Numbered from the stretch's first letter, positions 22,901 to 31,259 are shown. The stretch is 64,000 nucleotides of DNA from Mikania micrantha (GCA_009363875.1 CM018680.1:64701279-64765278); one strand, 5' to 3'. A program made the numbers and translations. Notes: generated from the letters alone by a model not told the origin.

Positions 22901-25498
22901 TTCTCATTGATTCAACAAAACCGTAAAAAATCTGCGTGCCCTTCTCTCCTATTCTCATATAGCTTTGATACAAAATATTTCAAAGATCAATTTAAGAACA
23001 CATATGAAAACATGTTTTGTGAATTAAAAGTGGTAGTTAATTAAATTTAGAGTTCAATAGTAGATTAGACAATCTTGACTCAAAGCAATATAATTAAATG
23101 AGTTGTTTTATGTAAACAATTATTGTATTTTAAGATAAAATAGGTAACATCATAACATCGAACGAATTGATATACGTAACACTTTAACACAATATGAATT
23201 AAGATAAATAAGCTAAAATCTATGAGAATAATATATATTTAAATAATTAAAAATTATTAATTATATATTTGATCATAAAATTATTTAAGATTATGTTAAC
23301 AAAACTATTTGTTTAGTTCTAACTTATTTTAACTTAAATTAAATACTGGTTTTTAAACTGATTTATTTAGAACCAAAATGATTTTAAGAAATATTATAAT
23401 GACCACACGAATCCGCTCCAATTAACTCTTTACATGACTCAGTTTTTGTCCGTATGCTTTGACTAAAATAACTCTTCTGGTCCCGTACGTAATACAAATG
23501 AAAAACGTGCGCATATGTTTGAAGTAATTAATGACATCATTTGGAGTTAGGTATTACGAGCAAGTGAAGAGAAGAGGGTGAATAGTGGGTGTGGTTCTTC
23601 ATTTAGGGGTCGTTTGGTTGGGTCTGAATCATTAAGTGCTGAATGGTAAAGATGTCTAAATGGTTAAGAGGGTCTGAACCATTAAGTGCTGAACCGGTTA
23701 AGACTGTTTGATTAAACGTCTGAATGAAAATAAAAAAAAATAAAAAAATCTTTTTTTTAGGTTCAAAACCCTAGCTGGTCGTGACCCCCAAGGACCACCA
23801 CCACCGTTTTGCAGCTGCAGCCTCATGGAACCACCACCACCACCGTTTTGCAGCCTCATGGAACCACCACCACCACCGTTTTGCAGCTGCACCCTTCAAA
23901 TCCCCTCGCAACCACCACTGATCGGTCCACCACCACCGATTGAACCACCTAATCGAACCAACACCACCGATTGAACCACCTAATCGAATCAACATCACCG
24001 ATTTAACCACCCAATCGGGACCAGCCGTCGTCGTCAATGTTCAAACAACCATCGCAGAGGAAGATTTAAGCACCTAATCGGGACCGGCCGCTCCCCGTCC
24101 CCTTGAACAACCATCGCAGAAGTTCGAAGATGGTTCGACCGTCAGTGGTGCGCGCGACGGTGGTGGAGTGGCTGTGGTGGAACGGCGGTGGTGGATCAAA
24201 GTGGTGGAACGGCGGTGGTGGAACGGTGTCGTGGCCGTTGGAACTTGGAAGTGACGATTCATCTCAGACAACATAGCTTCCTTCGGTAGTCCCACACTCC
24301 CAATTCTCATTCAGACTCCTTCCAATGTTTGAACCATTCAGAGGCTGGTTCAGATGTTGGTTCAGATTCAGAGGTGTTTTTTTACCACGAAACAAACGGT
24401 CTGAATCTGAATTATTCAGATTCAGACCCATTCAGATCCATTTAGATCCAAACAAACAGCCCCTTAGTTTGCTATTTAAAATTCATTTTTTGTTTTATTT
24501 TTATAATTATAACATAGATATTTAATTTTGGTTTTTCTATACAAATCTTACTATTTTAATGAATAAAAATATTTTATAGCTCTTGTCACAATTTTATATC
24601 AATATTACTACATGCCTTATTTTTATTATCTTATTTAATTCTCTTTTATTAAATAATTGTATGATATTATTATCTCTTTGATTTAATAATTATTAATATT
24701 AATGATATTATTTACCTTTTTAATAGTAAAAAGTTTTAAAATAAATTATAAATAATTATTTATCAAAAAACACGCCTTAAAAAGGTTCTAAGATACAAAT
24801 TTTTTCTAAAAATCAAGATTTTTAGAAATAAAAAATATTTTAAATCGGTATTTTTAGTTTTTTTTTTCCCTAAAAATCATTGTTTTCTCAAAAAAAAAAA
24901 AGCTAAATTTTTTAACAAATAAATTAGACTATAAAACATAGATTTTAAACAGTAGTTTTTTTGTATAAAATGATCTTTTTAGTATTAAATTTTTTTAAAA
25001 ATATTTCTTCAAAAGCTAAAGTTTTTTATGAATGATTTATTAGTTAAAGTACATATTAATGCGTAATTTAATAATTTTATATCAAAAATTGTAATAAAAA
25101 TTTAATATTTAATATTAAATTCGTGCAAAACACGAGGTAACAGTTTAATATAATAAATAAAACAAATGGTGTTAGAAGTTTAATTGAGCCATTTGAAATG
25201 AAAATAAAAATATTAAACGGAAAATGTTAAGACCTGATATGATAATTTAACTTTTAAACGGAAAAAGTTAAATTACAAACAAATGAAGGAGCACATTGTA
25301 AGCATATATACGCTTAAAGATTTAGAACCATAATCAAAATGTAGAATGTCATAATTAGAAAGATGTGGTGTACCCGGTTTCTAGTTTGAAAGGAAGATCA
25401 CCGACATATCCAGGAAGTTTTCTAACAATTGATTTGGAAGTGGATTTAATTGTGAAACATGACTGAAACAAGAGAAGGATAGCAACGTATCTTATCAT
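2508..25498 (-). CDS. Serine carboxypeptidase-like (SCPL, clade I) protein, 14 exons, 442 aa
   Basis: Minus-strand exons: 25498-25374, 22962-22820, 21103-21042, 20953-20831, 17839-17737, 17623-17586, 16573-16472, 16360-16274, 16196-16131, 3873-3808, 3733-3585, 3481-3368, 2835-2781, 2603-2508 (TAG stop). The sum is 1329 bp, every junction is GT..AG and phases agree throughout. Residues 1-16 look like a signal peptide, so the product should be secretory or vacuolar. Motifs in order: LPGYVGDLPFKLETG (28-42), oxyanion-region GGPGAS (75-80), MIFVDMPAGTGFSYS (114-128), catalytic Ser170 in GISYNG, GDHD with the catalytic Asp (356-359), catalytic His415 in GAGH. Family members are vacuolar acyltransferases using glucose esters, or peptidases; the substrate here cannot be told. 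Oddities: GGPGCS is GGPGAS, the usual acidic residue before Ser is Ile, and the linker between exons 9 and 10 is about 30-40 residues shorter than usual. No disabling lesion was seen. A missed exon in the 12.3-kb intron 9 is possible. Confidence 0.85.
3940..5190. repeat. Probable LTR-like repeat with GGAAGCAA clusters, copy 1 (in SCPL intron 9)
   Basis: The left part shares the phrases TGCGGAA and AATCTCACA with repeats starting at 28987 and about 44930. The right part (4920-5190) has about ten copies of AGGAAGCAA/CGGAAGCA spaced 20-30 bases, a feature of all three copies. It looks like a divergent LTR or LTR-derived element, but I could not find terminal target duplications. ORFs at 5070-5451 are by-products of this repeat. 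Confidence 0.35.
5191..7024. other. Unassigned SCPL intron-9 DNA
   Basis: This stretch is less AT-rich than its neighbours and contains short broken frames on both strands (for example around 5640-6000). It resembles eroded retrotransposon coding sequence, but no motif could be recognised. Nothing in it fits an SCPL exon by eye, although the search on the minus strand was not exhaustive. Confidence 0.35.
7034..7296. mobile_element. hAT-type MITE with target-site duplication
   Basis: The ends AATGTTTTC... and ...GAAAACATTT form imperfect terminal inverted repeats. CTCATAAGC occurs on both sides (7025-7033 and 7297-7305), matching the 8-bp duplication expected for hAT elements plus one base. 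The interior is rich in ACCGG/CCGGT and contrasts with the AT-rich surroundings. It lies in SCPL intron 9. Confidence 0.7.
7306..8440. other. AT-rich unassigned intron-9 DNA
   Basis: No gene or recognisable element was seen. There are short homopolymer A/T runs and no open frame of interest. Confidence 0.5.
8441..8760. repeat. Cluster of CGACATGTCG palindromes (CACTA-type subterminal repeats?)
   Basis: Perfect CGACATGTCG palindromes occur at 8473-8482 and 8730-8739, with degenerate copies near 8525, 8605 and 8705, several followed by TCGG. Arrays of short palindromes near the ends are typical of CACTA (En/Spm) elements, and CTTCTAGTG at 8581-8589 resembles a CACTA 3' terminus. No matching CACTAC end was found, so this is probably a fragment. 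Confidence 0.4.
8814..8841. repeat. 28-bp perfect palindrome of alternating TACG/TA
   Basis: Four overlapping TACGTA units form a self-complementary stretch. It is probably simple-repeat expansion and could extrude as a cruciform. Confidence 0.8.
8993..9590. mobile_element. Inverted-repeat MITE with internal ATCACGGACC repeats
   Basis: The left end (ATAGGGGCCGG..TTAACGTG) and the reverse complement of the right end (ATAGGAGGCGG..TTAACGTG) match imperfectly over about 50 bases, flanked by TA-rich DNA. Six copies of ATCACGGACC or a one-base variant occur between 9095 and 9260. A divergent relative lies at 11523-12030. There is no coding capacity; the open frame at 8965-9216 is incidental. Confidence 0.65.
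9604..10695. mobile_element. Non-autonomous inverted-repeat element, about 1.1 kb
   Basis: The left terminus ATAGGGAAAGGTTCCATT and the reverse complement of the right terminus ATAGGATTTGGTTCAAAT are related, and both are followed by a CAC-rich segment. The interior has repeated phrases such as ACACTGATGCA and AACGCTCGAAAAAA. No coding sequence is present. It directly follows the MITE at 8993-9590. Confidence 0.55.
10708..11279. repeat. AT-rich repeat ending TTATATAGTATA
   Basis: It begins with TTTATTGACCCCGTGTATTACACG and ends TTATTATATAGTATAG. Starts resembling it occur near 15890 and 18118, and the same end sequence occurs at about 30870. This suggests a dispersed non-autonomous family of unknown class. 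Confidence 0.4.
11286..11489. mobile_element. Fold-back MITE (about 204 bp)
   Basis: The two halves are largely inverted copies. Phrases such as GTAAAAAGTGTAAAA and GTGTTATTATAAATAACA on the left are matched by their complements on the right, so the strand could fold into one long hairpin. Confidence 0.6.
11523..12030. mobile_element. Divergent copy of the 8993-9590 MITE
   Basis: It shares the ordered phrases CGTCACGTGTTATCTGGGTAAGG, AAATCATGGATCA and CAATTCTTCCTATCTTTCTTAC with the MITE at 8993-9590, but is heavily mutated and truncated at the left end by TA repeats. Confidence 0.5.
12056..12118. repeat. TG/TGTA microsatellite
   Basis: An array of TGTA and TG units. A matching TG/TGTA array resumes at 14146-14184, on the other side of the solo LTR, showing that the LTR inserted into one microsatellite. 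Confidence 0.85.
12119..14145. mobile_element. Solo LTR of a Ty3/gypsy-type retrotransposon
   Basis: It starts TGTAACACCC and ends GGGACGTCACA, giving TG..CA ends, and is flanked by identical GTTTG target duplications (12114-12118 and 14146-14150). No internal domain, primer site or second LTR is present, so it is a solo LTR left by recombination. Its interior holds a (TTA)n array (12840-12903) and two GGCGTACCGCCCC phrases (about 12593 and 12625). It sits in SCPL intron 9. Confidence 0.8.
12840..12903. repeat. (TTA)n microsatellite inside the solo LTR
   Basis: About 21 uninterrupted TTA units. Confidence 0.9.
14448..14897. mobile_element. hAT-type MITE, 450 bp, with 8-bp target duplication
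   Basis: The terminal inverted repeats CACTGTTGTAAAAATCG and (complement of the right end) CATGGTTGTAAAAGTCG differ at few positions. Both sides carry the 8-bp duplication ATTAAAAG (14440-14447 and 14898-14905). Next to each end are GC-rich subterminal blocks with CCTAGGCG/GCGCTAGGCGG motifs. It is in SCPL intron 9. Confidence 0.85.
14906..16130. other. AT-rich end of SCPL intron 9
   Basis: Very AT-rich, with recurrent CATTGTGT/ACACAATG phrases that are also frequent in intron 2 (21720-22340). This suggests an old, shared non-autonomous element. The open frames at 15146-15334 and 15462-15752 are Phe/Lys/Asn-rich by composition and not genes. The donor of intron 9 is at 16130. Confidence 0.45.
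17840..19412. other. SCPL intron 4, distal part
   Basis: AT-rich, with TA arrays near 17890 and 17980 and a fragment resembling the 10708 repeat start at about 18118. No coding sequence was seen. Confidence 0.5.
19413..19664. mobile_element. Fold-back MITE, copy 1 (SCPL intron 4)
   Basis: The left half (ATAGGGGATGGTTCG..., CCCACATTAAAGTAAAT) is mirrored by the right half (ATTTACTTTAATGTGGG..., CGAACCACATCCTAT) as an inverted copy. The whole 250-bp unit can fold into a near-continuous hairpin. Confidence 0.75.
19693..19960. mobile_element. Fold-back MITE, copy 2 (SCPL intron 4)
   Basis: Same family as the neighbour at 19413-19664: it shares CCTTATTGCGTTAACCGAAT and CCCACATTAAAGTAAAT, with the inverted partner in its right half. 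The two copies are in direct orientation about 30 bases apart and are followed by a long TA array (19957-19998). Confidence 0.7.
21720..22720. repeat. ACAATG/CATTGT-rich repeat in SCPL intron 2
   Basis: The left part carries CATTGTGT phrases and the right part ACACAATG phrases, giving a loose inverted arrangement. A 12-bp unit ACAATGTCATGT is repeated three times in tandem at about 22042-22077 and recurs near 22304. It is likely an old non-autonomous element. No gene is present. Confidence 0.45.
23606..24463. mobile_element. PIF/Harbinger-type MITE with GC-rich cargo (SCPL intron 1)
   Basis: The left end GGGGTCGTTTGGTTGG and the complement of the right end GGGGCTGTTTGTTTGG are inverted repeats. 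TTA occurs on both sides (23603-23605 and 24464-24466), the Harbinger target duplication. Subterminal regions repeat CTGAATC/GATTCAG. The interior (about 23765-24300) is GC-rich and built of CCACCACCACCGTTTTGCAG-type repeats on one side and GTGGTGGAACGGCGG on the other, unlike the AT-rich flanks. Trp/Gly-rich open frames here are repeat artefacts. Confidence 0.75.
24467..25226. other. AT-rich part of SCPL intron 1
   Basis: Extremely AT-rich with A and T homopolymers. No coding or element structure could be supported. Confidence 0.5.
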
Positions 25499-25555
25499 GA
25501 TTTTCACTTGGGGATCCTTTCTCACATGTGTTTTGTATGGAAACGTTGTTCGATA

Positions 25556-25563
25556 CTTATAGA
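25556..25563 (-). promoter_or_regulatory. Candidate TATA box of the SCPL gene (exon-1 copy A)
   Basis: On the minus strand CTATAAGT lies about 58 bases upstream of the exon-1 ATG (25498). The same box is kept upstream of first-exon copies B (about 26029-26036) and D (about 44468-44475). Spacing implies a very short 5' leader. Inferred from sequence only. Confidence 0.4.
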
Positions 25564-25768
25564 TGATAATTGGGGCAGTAGGTAGTAATTGATTTCGTAT
25601 GATATTTAATCGTCAAAGGATTGAAACAAACAAGGACCACACAATTCATTTTAATGTTATAACCTTAGTGAGACATTTATATATCTAGTAATAAAAAAAA
25701 ACTCAAATTTAATGAAAGGTCTTGATAATAAACAAACATAATCAATAAACTCCTACTTATCAAAAGAA

Positions 25769-25813
25769 GTTCTCACTATGGTGATCTAATGGTAAGGGGT
25801 GGAAATCCATAAT
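25769..25813. mobile_element. Truncated SINE head (unit 1)
   Basis: GTTCTCACTATGGTGATC.. matches the first 45 bases of the intact SINE at 44684 and is preceded by the same ACTTATCAAAAGAA target sequence. It then switches to SCPL intron-1 sequence at CCATAATCAAAATCTAG, before box B. Confidence 0.75.
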
Positions 25814-25854
25814 CAAAATCTAGAATGTCATATAATTAGAAAGTTGTCTTGTAC

Positions 25855-25979
25855 CCGGTTTCTAGTTTGAAAGGAAGATCACCGGCATATCCAGGAAGTC
25901 TTCTAACAACAGATCTGGAAGTGGATTTAAGTGTGAGACATGCCTGAAAGAAGAGAAATATTAGAATACACCTTATCAT
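25855..25979 (-). CDS. Orphan or alternative SCPL first exon, copy B (intact)
   Basis: A 125-bp open first exon, same length and phase as the main exon 1. It has an ATG, a hydrophobic signal peptide (MIRCILIFLFFQ..) and ends LPFKLETG before a GT donor in phase 2. It differs from copy A at several residues (LPGYAGD instead of LPGYVGD). No matching downstream exons lie between it and copy A, so it is either an alternative first exon splicing to exon 2 at 22962 or the relic of a deleted tandem paralogue. Confidence 0.6.
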
Positions 25980-26298
25980 GATTTTCACTTGAGGTTAAAA
26001 TAAAGGTCTTCAATAAAAAGTTATTGATACTTATAGAGATAGATGATAATTAATTGCGATGGTAGATAATAGGATAAGATCTAATTGACACACATGCAAG
26101 ATTAAACAAACACGGACCAAACAGTATTATATATTCGTTTAACATTATATATAACCTTAGTTGACATTTGTGTTTCTAGTATTTAAAAAAATACTTAGGT
26201 TAAAATAAAGGTCTTGATAATAAACAAACATAATCAGTAAACTCTTGCTAAGCAAAATAATTTATCCATTATTCATGACATTGATAATTTTCAGGTTA

Positions 26299-26321
26299 CA
26301 TTATTATTATTATTATTATTA

Positions 26322-26382
<61 letters not shown>
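26299..26382. repeat. (TTA)n microsatellite, unit 1
   Basis: About 28 TTA units, interrupted once. It forms the right border of the tandem unit; the open frame rich in Tyr and Ile over it is an artefact. Confidence 0.9.
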
Positions 26383-26648
26383 TCACTTGGGGATCCTTTC
26401 TCACATGTGTTTTGTATGGAAACGTTGTTCGATACTTATAGATGATAATTGGGGCAGTAGGTAGTAATTGATTTCGTATGATATTTAATCGTCAAAAGAT
26501 TGAAACAAACAAGGACCACACAATTCATTTTAATGTTATAACCTTAGTGAGACATTTATATATCTAGTAATAAAAAAAAAACTCAAATTTAATGAAAGGT
26601 CTTGATAATAAACAAACATAATCAATAAACTCCTACTTATCAAAAGAA

Positions 26649-26693
26649 GTTCTCACTATGGTGGTCTAATGGTAAGGGGTGGAAATCCATAAT
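26649..26693. mobile_element. Truncated SINE head (unit 2)
   Basis: Same truncated SINE head as at 25769-25813, with the same junction into intron-1 sequence. Carried along by the tandem duplication. Confidence 0.7.
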
Positions 26694-26734
26694 CAAAATC
26701 TAGAATGTCATATAATTAGAAAGTTGTCTTGTAC

Positions 26735-26862
26735 CCGGTTTCTAGTTTGAAAGGAAGATCACCGGCATATCCAGGAAGTCCTCTAACAACAGATCTGGAA
26801 GTGATTTAAGTGTGAGACATGACATGCTGAAAGAAGAGAAATATTAGAATACACCTTATCAT
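26735..26862 (-). pseudogene. Broken SCPL first exon, copy C
   Basis: Close copy of first exon B, with a short internal duplication (GACAT repeated) and a one-base deletion. The reading frame meets TAA at codon 19 although the signal-peptide start and the LETG|GT end are kept. Confidence 0.8.
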
Positions 26863-27181
26863 GATTTTCACTTGAGGTTAAAATAAAGGTCTTCAATAAA
26901 AAGTTATTGATACTTATAGAGATAGATGATAATTAATTGCGATGGTAGATAATAGGATAAGATCTAATTGACACACATGCAAGATTAAACAAACACGGAC
27001 CAAACAGTATTATATATTCATTTAACATTATATATAACCTTAGTTGACATTTGTGTTTCTAGTATTTAAAAAAATACTTAGGTTAAAATAAAGGTCTTGA
27101 TAATAAACAAACATAATCAGTAAACTCTTGCTAAGCAAAATAATTTATCCATTATTCATGACATTGATAATTTTCAGGTTA

Positions 27182-27216
<35 letters not shown>

Positions 27217-27221
27217 TATTA

Positions 27222-27262
<41 letters not shown>

Positions 27263-27263
27263 G

Positions 27264-27304
27264 ATTATCATTCTTCTTCTTCTTCTTCTTCTTCTTCTTG
27301 GTGT
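27264..27304. repeat. (CTT)n and GGT/GCT microsatellite
   Basis: TTC/CTT units followed by GTTGTTGGTGGTGG; adjoining the SINE-like tail. Confidence 0.7.
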
Positions 27305-27560
27305 TGTTGGTGGTGGTGCTGCTGCTGTTGTTGTTGAACGGCGAATGTTTCAATCGTGTGAACCCACTGTTTCGAGACTATGTCACCAAGGTCTAGTTAC
27401 CTGAACCTCCCATGAGCACGACAACCACTAGGAGGAAACCCTACTAAGAAAACTCACTGACCCTCTTAGACACCTTTTTTTGTTGCGGGAGGGATTTGAA
27501 CCTAAGACCTCTCATTTGAAAGAATCTTGGGGTTACATTGAGGCAACGTCTCTTTGGTTT
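27305..27560 (-). mobile_element. Probable tRNA-derived SINE, minus strand
   Basis: Read on the minus strand there is a box-B-like GGTTCAAATCC (complement of 27486-27496), preceded by a box-A-like TTGCCTCAATGTAACC. After about 170 bases comes a tail of CAA/CAG/CAC triplets. Target duplications could not be fixed because the tail runs into simple repeats. Confidence 0.45.
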
Positions 27561-27564
27561 CAGG

Positions 27565-28980
27565 TTACATTGTTAATTGGATTGTTCAAACTATTGATAA
27601 TAGTTAGAAAATGGATTTCCAGGCATATTGCTATTTTCAGGTTACATTAATTGATAATAGGATTGGTCAAACTATTAACATCAAAATTGTTGATTTTTTT
27701 TATTTATGCTTTAGTTCACTGTCAATCTTTTCAATCAAAAGGCTTGAATTGTAGGATAATAATCAAATATTTTATAATTTAAGCTTTTTTAATGGGCAAC
27801 TTTCAATTTGATCCTTTATGTTCGTTTAAAATTTCAAAAATGATCATTTATGTTTTGAAATGCTAAAATCAGACATTTATGTTTTCAAATGATGATGATT
27901 TTGTGCTATGATTTTAGAAAGAAAACCCGACCTTAGAGAGAAACTCTTAAACTTTATATAAGCCATTGATTTCAAATCTAAAAAATAAACATGTAGTCCA
28001 CATTAAATTAAATAAAAAATTAGGATTTGAATAAAAAAAATATGGTTTAATGTAGAGCATATCTATTTTTAAAATTCTAAATCAATTACTCATATATGGT
28101 TTAAGGATTTTATCTCAGATCGAGTTTTCACAAGAGACAATCCATATATATTTACTATTGTGTAAACCCTAACCAGACAATATCAAAAGATTGAATTGAA
28201 AACACTTAACTTCAAACTCATGCTAGCAAATGACCAGCTCTTCTCGTTGCAACTTGTGACCTTGGAGAATTCCTTCTTCAATCTATGATTAAAAACTAGA
28301 GTGAATCTTGAAAAAACTAGATAGAAGAAACCCATAATGTTGTAGAAGACTGGCATAAAAATCTCTAATTAGTTTTCTGTGTTTAGCCTAGGTTTGGATT
28401 TAAACCAAACATCTTTGCGAGAGTCGTCATTTAACAGGTTCTAACCTTTGGCCTTTGAATTTTAACTTTTATTTAATGATATATAAAAAAATATGATTTG
28501 TTCAGTGGTGCATGGTTACGCTAGATCTTGTTGAGATCAAGTTATTAAACTTGGGTTTCTGTTTACGTAGATTTATTATTTGAATCCTTGTTACTCTAGT
28601 CGTGATTATAGTATAGTTACCTTAACCTTGACACATGCAAACAATATAATTGTTATTCAATCATTTAAATTATATAAATATATATACGCACACATGAATG
28701 AACACATTAAATTGTGATTATACGGTAGTATAATTCAAGTGTATGTATTTCCAAACCGTAATTACGATATAACAATAGGATAATATTAATGGATCAATTG
28801 AATAATTTTCAATTAGTATAATTTAAACTATGGTACATTTTCTTTATTTATCAAATAATTAAATCAAATCAATAAAGTTAAATTGAACCTCTATCGGATG
28901 GCTCATGGGGATGGCATTAGAATTTTATCAACATAAACGAGGACTAGTATAGAATTGTTTGATACATGATGCGTTCCTGT
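27565..28980. other. Intergenic AT-rich DNA
   Basis: No gene was seen. The segment about 27910-28150 has ends (GACCTTAGAGAG.. and ..TCTCAGATCGAG) and an interior resembling the inverted-repeat element at 46110-47015, so it may be a relative. Confidence 0.4.
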
Positions 28981-28986
28981 GACTTC

Positions 28987-29850
28987 TGTTGGATCGGGTT
29001 GCTTAATCTAAACAACACTTAGCAAGTATTTCTTCATCCAATCTAACAGATGCGGAAAGTTCTGTTAGATTAATCTCACAATCACTCAAATGACAAAGTA
29101 ATAATCTTTGAACACCGATAAAAAAACTCAAGAATAATTTCAAGCTCAAGGATATATTTCTCTCAAAGTAAGAAGTGTACAAGCACACTTTAAGCATACA
29201 TACAATGGGAGGTTATATAGCCAAGGCTACAACCGTATACACTTAGGAATACAAGTTGGGTATACTAGACAATACATAAAGTAAAGCTTATTCTAGTATG
29301 TTGAGTGTCTTAACAGGCTAAGACACTCGGTCATAATCATTACATTAATAGACATTGACTTTACAAATGACTAATAAATACAAAAGACATTTAATGTTGT
29401 TGATCTTCAAGGCTTCAGATGATCTTTTGCATTTAATGCAGCATGGGAGAGGTAAGACGTTTGTCTGACTCATTACATATTGTCTTTGTCTTTACTCAGA
29501 CCAGCATATCTTGTGTCAGTCCCTTTTTGTACTTTGAAAGTACTCAGCTACAGTCTTTGTCAGAGGATAAACCTCGGAAGTCTTTGTCTTTGGTGCAAAA
29601 GAAGATTCCTCGGAAGCTTTATGTCTTCGGAAGCTTTTAAGTCTTCTGAAGCTTTAATACCTTTAAGTGTTATTCTTCCGAAACAGTTGTCTTGTATAAC
29701 CTTCGGCAGGAACAAGCTATCCTTCGGAAGCAACGCTGCTTCCGAAGAATCACTTCTTCCTTCCGAAGGTTTTTAGTCATTTAAGCTCCTATACTTAGAA
29801 GTTTGGTGAGCATCAGCCTTTATTAGTCTTTACAACTTTCTACGTATATC
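28987..29850. repeat. LTR-like repeat with CTTCGGAAG motifs, copy 2
   Basis: It starts TGTTGGATCGGGTT, continues through CAGATGCGGAA and ends after a 200-base zone with many CTTCGGAAGC/CTTCCGAAG motifs (29570-29770). Similar order and phrases occur at about 44930-45690. The TG start and lack of coding sequence suggest an LTR, but no clear CA end with target duplication was found. Confidence 0.45.
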
Positions 29851-30941
29851 ACGTTAATTTCAGTTGTATGTTAACCGCTCCTATATATAAATGTATATAC
29901 ACACACAAATGAGGATCTATAAAGTCTTGCAATTATGGGAGCATGGTGGATTGTACCCGAGAGTTGCATGTGCTTATGATGATTGTGGTTGGCATACACT
30001 AAGTGCACGTATGTATGTTAGTAGGTAGGTTAACATGCATGCAATGATGAAATATGTAAGAATGAATTGGAAAGCTACATAAATTGATGTCTATAATCTG
30101 TAACATAGAGTCATAGAGTGAGATGCTGGAGCAAAGTATATAAATAAATAGGAACTCCTGGAAATTTCAAATGAAAGTACACTAGTATAGAACACGATAT
30201 TTGCTATCAGAATTACGGTAACAAAATGATTACAATAAATGCAGATGGATTTTGGTATGCATGTAGTGAAGGTATATGGTTCATGCATGTGATGGAATTT
30301 AGGATAAAATAAATAAAAATGATTACAATAAATGGGTATTGAGAAAGTGAAATAATATATCATTTTAATTATAACTAAGTTTTTTTCATGCCGCGCGTTG
30401 CGGCAACTTTTTACAGTACACTACCGAAATCGGTTATTATATATTATTTGCAAAATCATAAATTACATATCAAAATCAAATTTTTCAACACGAAATCTAT
30501 ACAAAGTTCTCATTATAACATAAAATTATACAAAATTCATACAGATATTTTACGAAAATAATAGAAAAAATTACTCACAAAATCCTTCTCACCGGAAACC
30601 AATTGGTTGAATTAAAAAACACAAATTAGTAAGCAAACATCGATTTTTTATGAGAACAAATAAATTAATGTCACTTTCTCCGAACACCACCGAAACCCTT
30701 AGAAAGGACCATGCTTTTTCAATATATATACATATATATTTAGTATCTAATAGTAACCATTAAAACAAAAATATCTTAAAGGGTATTGTGGGAAAAATAA
30801 TATTTTAAAGGTAAAACTTTAAAAAACAAAAAAGTTACCATTTCTTTTAACTTGCATTTTAATTATATAGTATAATTATATGAGAAAAACATAATCATTT
30901 AATAAATTTGGCATAGTTAAACTATCACAACATAATTAAAT
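29851..30941. other. Intergenic DNA with AT-rich repeat
   Basis: 30380-30885 begins near a GCCGCGCGTTGCGGC palindrome and ends TTAATTATATAGTATA, like the repeat at 10708-11279. The remainder shows no recognisable structure. Confidence 0.35.
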
Positions 30942-31259
30942 GAGTTTTTTTCCAAATAGGTGTTGGTGGAAACCGTATTTACCAAATTGGATGATTTGAA
31001 AAATATTTACCAAAATGGGTGTTTTTTTTCATTTATTTCTTTATGTTTAACTATTTTTGTAATTCAATCAACATATTATAATATTTTTCTATTTTATTTC
31101 AACCAACTAACTATGAAATATGTTGACTAAATTAAAAAGAAATCATAATAAGTTAGTTCAAAAAAAGAAAATACACGAAAAACACCCATTTTGGTAAATA
31201 TTTTTCAAATAACCCATTCTGGCAAATATTCTACCAACACCTATTTGAAAAATAACTCG
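30942..31259. mobile_element. Inverted-repeat MITE with 8-bp target duplication
   Basis: The left end GAGTTTTTTTCCAAATAGG and the complement of the right end CGAGTTATTTTTCAAATAGG begin long imperfect inverted repeats that both continue TGTTGGT. AATTAAAT flanks both sides (30934-30941 and 31260-31267). The central part is non-coding. Confidence 0.75.

Larger units (their letters stand above)
25227..25813 (-). repeat. Duplicated block carrying SCPL exon 1 copy A and promoter
   Basis: It matches 44140-44730 with only scattered differences: same intron-1 sequence, exon 1 (one base different), promoter and SINE head. It ends inside a truncated SINE head (25769-25813), where it joins the intron-1 sequence of copy B. 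Confidence 0.8.
25502..26382. repeat. Tandem duplication unit 1 (881 bp)
   Basis: The sequence from 25502 is repeated, nearly identically, from 26383. The unit holds the promoter of exon copy A, a SINE head, first-exon copy B with its own promoter, and a (TTA)n array at its right end (26299-26382). Confidence 0.85.
26383..27263. repeat. Tandem duplication unit 2
   Basis: Second copy of the 25502-26382 unit at an offset of about 881 bases: A-type promoter without its exon, SINE head (26649-26693), broken first-exon copy C, B-type promoter and a (TTA)n array (27184-27262). The left border falls within a few bases of where the A-type ATG would be. Confidence 0.85.

Noticed and set aside
23698..24310. 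Trp/Gly-rich and Pro/Thr-rich open frames
   Set aside because: They are products of GGT/CCA repeats within the Harbinger-type MITE, with no domain.
26735..26862. Third functional first exon
   Set aside because: The internal duplication and one-base loss bring TAA at codon 19.
26245..27337. Two Tyr/Ile/Ser-rich open frames
   Set aside because: They are translations of (TTA)n and (CTT)n microsatellites.
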